9,148 nt of DNA from JAMXLO01 sp041487355 (GTDB taxonomy: Bacteria > Pseudomonadota > Alphaproteobacteria > Acetobacterales > Acetobacteraceae). The translations under genes and the position numbers were made by a program. This document shows, piece after piece, positions 6,571-9,148 of this stretch. The notes below the pieces were generated by a model that saw only the letters and a program-made list of their open reading frames with translations, was not told the origin of the DNA and did not search any database. The DNA lies in assembly GCA_041487355.1 (NCBI GenBank), contig JBGPND010000209.1:1-9148 (forward strand), in the 5' to 3' direction. Each line of letters begins with the position of its first letter. Position 1 is the first letter of the stretch.

Positions 6571-7638
6571 TCAGAATGCGCGTCCTTGCGCGATCTCGTG
6601 GGCGAACTCGACGATGCCGGTGCCGATCGCGGTGAGGCCGGCATAGCGCGGCTCGGTGGTCGCGCCGCTGCGGTAGCGATAGCCGAGCTGCAGGAAGATC
6701 ACGCCCAGCTTGTACATCGCCAGCACGCGATGGAACAGGACGTCGGAAACATCGCGGCCGCTCAGCGCGGCGTAGGTCTCCACCGCAAGCTGGCGCGGGT
6801 AGAAGCCGCCTTCGTCGGCCGGCATCTGCGCCATGTCGTGCAGCGCCGGCGGATCTTCGGCATGCACCCAGTAGCTCAGCAGGGTGGCGAAATCGAACAG
6901 CGGGTCGCCGCGCGTGCCCTGGTCCCAGTCCACCACGGCGACGGGCGACAGGTCGCGTGGGTTCAGGATCATGTTGTTCAGCTTGAAGTCGTTGTGCAGC
7001 AGCGCCGGCGCGCCGTCCGGCACCAGATGGCGCTCCAGCCAGGCGCCGAGTTCGGCGTGCAGCGCATCGGTGCCTTCCTCCAGCGCCGCCATGCCACGCT
7101 TGCGCCAGCCGGACACCGCGCGCGCCAGAAACCCCGCCGGCCGACCGAGGTCGCCCAATCCCACCGCCTCGGCATCGACCGCGTGAAGCGCCGCGAGCGT
7201 CTCCAGCAGCACCTGCGACAGCCGCGCGCCGACTTCCGGCCGGCCGGCCAGTTCCGGCGGCAAATGCTCGCGGATCACGAGGCCGGGCCGGTATTCGATG
7301 ATCTGGAACTGCGCGCCGATGACCGTCGGATCGGTGCAGAGGAACAGGCCACGCGGCACGAACGGCAACGCATCCGGCAGGCGGCTCAGGATGCGGAACT
7401 CGCGCGCCATGTTGTAGGCGCCCGCCGGCAGCTCACCGAGCGGCGGGCGGCGCAGCACGGCCGGCTTGCCGTCGAGATGAACCAGAAAATTCAGGTTGGC
7501 GAGGCCGCCGGCGAACTGGCGGGGCGGCGGATCATGGTCCAGCCGCATCCCATGCGCGGCGAGGTGCGCTCGCACCGCGTCCCAGTCGAGCGGTACGCTC
7601 TGTTCAGGTGAGCGCACATCGGCTGGCCGTTGCTGCAC
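6571..7638 (-). CDS. APH-fold phosphotransferase (ACAD10/11 kinase-domain-like, LvaA-like)
   Basis: This 355-aa kinase-like protein belongs to the aminoglycoside phosphotransferase/choline kinase superfamily. The nucleotide-loop region is FAGGLANLNFLV (42-53), followed by AVLRRPP (60-66). The catalytic loop LLHNDFKLNNMIL (213-225) supplies Asp217 and Asn222, and the metal site is VVDWDQGTRGDP (235-246) with Asp237. Genes of this subtype next to an acyl-CoA dehydrogenase match the fused kinase-dehydrogenase proteins ACAD10/ACAD11 and the P. putida LvaA/LvaC pair, where the kinase phosphorylates the 4-hydroxyl of a hydroxyacyl-CoA. Antibiotic resistance is unlikely in this setting. The start is GTG 7638, with GGAGG 4 nt upstream (7647-7643); GTG 7620 is a weaker alternative. 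It lies 30 nt after the 64-aa gene and 142 nt before the dehydrogenase gene, a gap filled by the hairpin repeat. Confidence 0.9.
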   Translation of the reverse strand: MQQRPADVRSPEQSVPLDWDAVRAHLAAHGMRLDHDPPPRQFAGGLANLNFLVHLDGKPAVLRRPPLGELPAGAYNMAREFRILSRLPDALPFVPRGLFLCTDPTVIGAQFQIIEYRPGLVIREHLPPELAGRPEVGARLSQVLLETLAALHAVDAEAVGLGDLGRPAGFLARAVSGWRKRGMAALEEGTDALHAELGAWLERHLVPDGAPALLHNDFKLNNMILNPRDLSPVAVVDWDQGTRGDPLFDFATLLSYWVHAEDPPALHDMAQMPADEGGFYPRQLAVETYAALSGRDVSDVLFHRVLAMYKLGVIFLQLGYRYRSGATTEPRYAGLTAIGTGIVEFAHEIAQGRAF

Positions 7639-7668
7639 AATTCCTCCGGTTGTCGCGCCAGGCGGCGG

Positions 7669-7863
7669 CTAGTGGGTGAACGGATTTTTCGTCTCGATCC
7701 GTCCGAACATGCGGCTCCAGGCCGCCTCGCGCAGCATTTGATTCGGATTACTGCCGCCAGTCGTTGTCGCCGCGGCCTGGCGTGTCGCGCGCCGCTCGAT
7801 CGTCGTGGCCGGCGCCGACGTCTTCTGCGCCGCCGCAGCCGGTTTCGCCTTCCTTGGTGCCAT
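7669..7863 (-). CDS. Small basic protein of unknown function (64 aa), operon leader
   Basis: I do not recognise this family. It is a 64-residue protein with an Ala/Lys/Pro/Thr-rich, basic, probably disordered N-terminal half (MAPRKAKPAAAAQKTSAPAT) and a denser C-terminal segment, NPNQMLREAAWSRMFGRIET, followed by KNPFTH. There is no signal peptide or membrane segment. Support for translation comes from a strong GGAGGG ribosome site 5 nt before ATG 7863, a good upstream promoter candidate, and a spacing of only 30 nt to the phosphotransferase start. An in-frame start at 8013 would add 50 residues without a comparable ribosome site. Lysine-rich tails of this kind occur in nucleic-acid-binding or granule-associated small proteins, but no function is claimed. 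It could also be unrelated to the metabolic genes and merely share their promoter. Confidence 0.65.
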   Translation of the reverse strand: MAPRKAKPAAAAQKTSAPATTIERRATRQAAATTTGGSNPNQMLREAAWSRMFGRIETKNPFTH

Positions 7864-7894
7864 GCTTCCCTCCAGGCCGATGCCGGCTGCTACG

Positions 7895-7923
7895 ATACCA
7901 CCATCGGGGGGCCAGCCTGTCCA
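7895..7923 (-). promoter_or_regulatory. Candidate sigma-70-type promoter for the 64-aa gene and catabolic operon
   Basis: On the minus strand TGGACA (7923-7918, 5 of 6 to TTGACA) is followed after 17 nt by TGGTAT (7900-7895, 3 of 6 to TATAAT). The predicted start would be about 25 nt before ATG 7863. The -35 match is good and the -10 weak. Confidence 0.35.
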
Positions 7924-8013
7924 CAGGTTTGCGCGGACACGTGCGGCGCGGAATAGTTGTGCCGGGCGTTCATTCGCTCCGTCTATCGAGACACCTTCCC
8001 GAACCCGGACCAT

Positions 8014-8620
8014 GCCGGCACAGCCAAGGCGAGCCGGCAGCAGTGTCGCGCCCAGGCTGCCAGCCGGCCGAGGGTCGCGGCATCTGATCGGGTCCGCCGT
8101 CGGGCTGGTGCCGCCACCGCGTCCGCGCGCGCTGCGCCGATCAGCGCATCAATCGTTTGACCGAGAAGCAAGGCTTGCTCGCTGCCGCCCGCGGACAGCG
8201 ACGGCGCGATCCGTGATGGCTGCGGTCGCTGCATGGCTGGCAGGCAGTAAACGCCGAATTGGTCGGCATGCAGCACATTATTCGCGCGCCAATATTGCCG
8301 CGGTGATGGCAGCTCACGGCACATGCCATCGCCGCCACCAAGACGGACCGTCCACAGGAGATGCGACTCGGCAGCCAATGTGTCCCGTACGATTCCCCAC
8401 GATTCGCAAGGTTAACGCGATGTTAGAAATACAGGGGTAGGCTTGCCATACTTGGCACCTGCGTGTCCGCGGGCGCCGCGGGCAACGGAGACGCTTCGCA
8501 TGATGCGATGCCCTGGCTACCCAGCCCGCTTTCTTGCGAAGCCGGCGCACGCGGCTGGGATTGTCCGGTTCATCGAACCCCCCGGGACCCTGATGGTCGC
8601 CTGCCGATGGTCGCGAACAT
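8014..8620. other. Gene-free stretch, no convincing coding or RNA gene
   Basis: Open reading frames here (for example minus 7983-8378 and plus 7805-8440) encode Arg/Ala/Pro-rich sequence with no recognisable motif or good ribosome site, typical of chance frames in GC-rich DNA. A TGCCA-N4-TGGCA inverted repeat (8444-8457) and a GGTTC-ATC-GAACC hairpin (8567-8579) are the only structured elements I see. A decayed gene cannot be excluded. Confidence 0.55.
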
Positions 8621-8668
8621 CTGAAGAAAACCCCTATAAGTCTCTGATTTTCATAAATTATACTATGG
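8621..8668 (+). promoter_or_regulatory. AT-rich island with a possible -10 box
   Basis: A sharp drop in GC content marks about 8621-8668. TATACT at 8659-8664 matches TATAAT at 5 of 6 positions, but no acceptable -35 box lies 16-18 nt upstream. It may be a promoter needing an activator, or a protein-binding region, ahead of the structured segment that follows. Confidence 0.28.
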
Positions 8669-8701
8669 CAGACGGTGTCGCGCGCCAAACGTCGCAGCAG
8701 A

Positions 8702-8829
8702 CCGGGCCGGACGCTTCCCGCTGCGGCCCGGCGGCACACGTCCAGGATTGTCCTGGCGAGGCAACCGCACGTCGCGGTGAACCGCCACAAAGTCACCACA
8801 GCTCCGTCCAATTCTCGAATTGGCGGAGC
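8702..8829 (+). other. Cluster of hairpins, possible structured leader or small RNA
   Basis: Stems in order: CCGGGCCG/CGGCCCGG (8702-8709 with 8724-8731, perfect 8 bp), CCAGGA-TTG-TCCTGG (8742-8756), ACCGC/GCGGT (8764-8778), which competes with GCGG/CCGC (8774-8785), and a 12-bp stem with one bulge and a CTCG loop (8801-8829). They lie downstream of the AT-rich island and upstream of a strong Shine-Dalgarno. I do not recognise a known riboswitch class. Confidence 0.35.
8801..8829. repeat. Strong hairpin with CTCG loop
   Basis: GCTCCG(T)CCAATT pairs with AATTGGCGGAGC: 12 base pairs with a single bulged T and a four-base loop. No T-tract follows on the plus strand. It ends 11 nt before the AGGAGG at 8841-8846. 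Confidence 0.7.
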
Positions 8830-8852
8830 CGACTCGGAGCAGGAGGTTTCTC

Positions 8853-9014
8853 ATGGCTGCACCGGAACCGGCCACACCACATTTGGAAACTTCAGGACTA
8901 GGCGAAAAAACATTCACGCGACACCAGCACGATACGCTACGCTTGCACCCATCTTGCATTAGTGCCCGAGGTGTACCCCTTACCAACGGAGCGGCCGATG
9001 TATCCGGTCGATGA
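8853..9014 (+). CDS. Possible small ORF (53 aa) overlapping the prkA start
   Basis: ATG 8853 is preceded by AGGAGG (8841-8846) with 6-nt spacing, a near-ideal ribosome site. The frame encodes 53 residues beginning MAAPEPATPHLETSGLGEK, with no recognised motif and no membrane segment. Its TGA ends 17 nt inside the prkA gene. It may be a leader peptide coupling to prkA or a chance frame; the peptide does not look like a folded domain, and the ribosome site is the main support. Confidence 0.3.
   Translation: MAAPEPATPHLETSGLGEKTFTRHQHDTLRLHPSCISARGVPLTNGAADVSGR
8943..8959 (+). promoter_or_regulatory. Candidate sigma-54 (-24/-12) promoter of prkA
   Basis: TTGCAC-CCATC-TTGCAT aligns to the sigma-54 consensus TGGCAC-N5-TTGCW with correct spacing. 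The -12 element is exact and the -24 element has one mismatch, at the first G of the GG pair, which is normally strongly conserved. The predicted start (about 8969) would leave a leader of about 29 nt before the prkA ATG. E. coli yeaG (prkA) is known as a nitrogen-regulated, sigma-54-dependent gene, which makes the match more credible. Confidence 0.4.
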
Positions 9015-9148
9015 GCTATTCACAGCCTACGCCAAGAGCTTCGAGGCGCACCGCGAAGCGGAGACGACGCTGCCAGAGTATCTGGAAGCATGCCGCGACA
9101 ACCCGGTGATGTACGCGACCGCGACCGAGCGCCTGCTCGCCGCGATCG
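8998..9148 (+). CDS. prkA: PrkA-family serine protein kinase, N-terminal fragment (cut at window end)
   Basis: The 50 residues visible before the window ends begin MYPVDELFTAYAKSFEAHRE and continue with LPEYLEACRDNPVMYATATERLLAAI (25-50). This is the typical N-terminal segment of PrkA/YeaG kinases, in which a helical start is followed by a ...EYLxxCRxxxxxYAxAxERLLxAIG stretch before the AAA-like ATPase domain. Full-length members are about 640-650 aa, so most of the gene lies outside. Family members are AAA+-like serine kinases linked to starvation, nitrogen or sporulation stress, and are usually followed by yeaH and spoVR-like genes, which should be looked for downstream. ATG 8998 is chosen because GGAG lies about 6 nt upstream (8988-8991) and the reading frame aligns with the family start. 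The short length makes the call less than certain. Confidence 0.82.
   Translation, partial: MYPVDELFTAYAKSFEAHREAETTLPEYLEACRDNPVMYATATERLLAAI

Noticed and set aside
6429..6644. N-terminal extension of the acyl-CoA dehydrogenase frame up to 6644
   Set aside because: The added residues are the translation of the 41-bp inverted repeat and of the end of the kinase gene in another frame; the family N-terminus and a GGAG ribosome site support 6428.
6571..7638. Aminoglycoside-resistance gene reading of the phosphotransferase
   Set aside because: The fold is shared, but the neighbours and the LRRPP-type N-terminal lobe fit the acyl-CoA-linked kinase group.
7805..8440. 211-codon plus-strand frame
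   Set aside because: Overlaps the better supported 64-aa minus-strand gene and encodes low-information Arg/Ala/Pro sequence.
8453..8468. TTGGCAC...TGTCC as a sigma-54 promoter
   Set aside because: The -24 half is good, but the -12 half does not match TTGC at the required spacing.
8567..8579. T-arm-like GGTTC...GAACC suggesting a tRNA
   Set aside because: The loop is only 3 nt and no acceptor, anticodon or D-arm sequence surrounds it on either strand.
8314..8811. 165-codon minus-strand frame upstream of prkA
   Set aside because: Rich in Arg, Trp and Cys with no motif, no good ribosome site, and it spans the AT-rich island and hairpins.

Overview
The window is GC-rich DNA (about two thirds G+C by eye). 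It is dominated by acyl-CoA and secondary-metabolite catabolism genes of the kind found in Alphaproteobacteria. The gene families and the dispersed repeats would fit Rhodospirillales/Acetobacteraceae, but that placement is inference from composition and gene content, not proof.

Layout. Positions 1-3064 hold a minus-strand operon: SCP2-type thiolase, then an AMP-forming acyl-CoA synthetase, then a small DOPA 4,5-dioxygenase-family protein cut by the window start. The genes overlap by 1-4 bases at each junction. Positions 3204-3402 are a nested inverted repeat. Positions 3498-4300 carry, on the plus strand, a complete TacA/TacT-type toxin-antitoxin pair (DUF1778 RHH antitoxin and GNAT acetyltransferase toxin). 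A second, unrelated inverted repeat lies at 4355-4454. Positions 4510-7863 hold a second minus-strand operon: a 64-aa basic protein of unknown function, an APH-fold phosphotransferase, an acyl-CoA dehydrogenase and a short-chain dehydrogenase. A 41-bp, nearly perfect inverted repeat sits between the phosphotransferase and the dehydrogenase. Positions 7864-8997 have no convincing large gene but contain an AT-rich island, several hairpins and promoter-like motifs. At 8998 a plus-strand gene begins that looks like the N-terminus of PrkA serine protein kinase and runs off the window.

How the genes may work together. The phosphotransferase plus acyl-CoA dehydrogenase pair corresponds to the two halves of human ACAD10/ACAD11, and to LvaA/LvaC of the Pseudomonas putida levulinate pathway. 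There, 4-hydroxyacyl-CoA is phosphorylated and the phosphate then eliminated, which brings the chain into beta-oxidation. An SDR, a thiolase and a CoA ligase nearby could supply the ketone/alcohol step, the final cleavage and the substrate activation. The two minus-strand operons may once have been one catabolic block, now split by the repeat-flanked toxin-antitoxin module. This is inference from order and orientation.

Points most worth a second look: the lva/ACAD11-like set; the apparent lack of an ATG/GTG/TTG start for the acyl-CoA synthetase; the giant hairpin just upstream of the dehydrogenase start; the unknown 64-aa operon leader protein; and the structured, gene-free region upstream of prkA with a candidate sigma-54 promoter.
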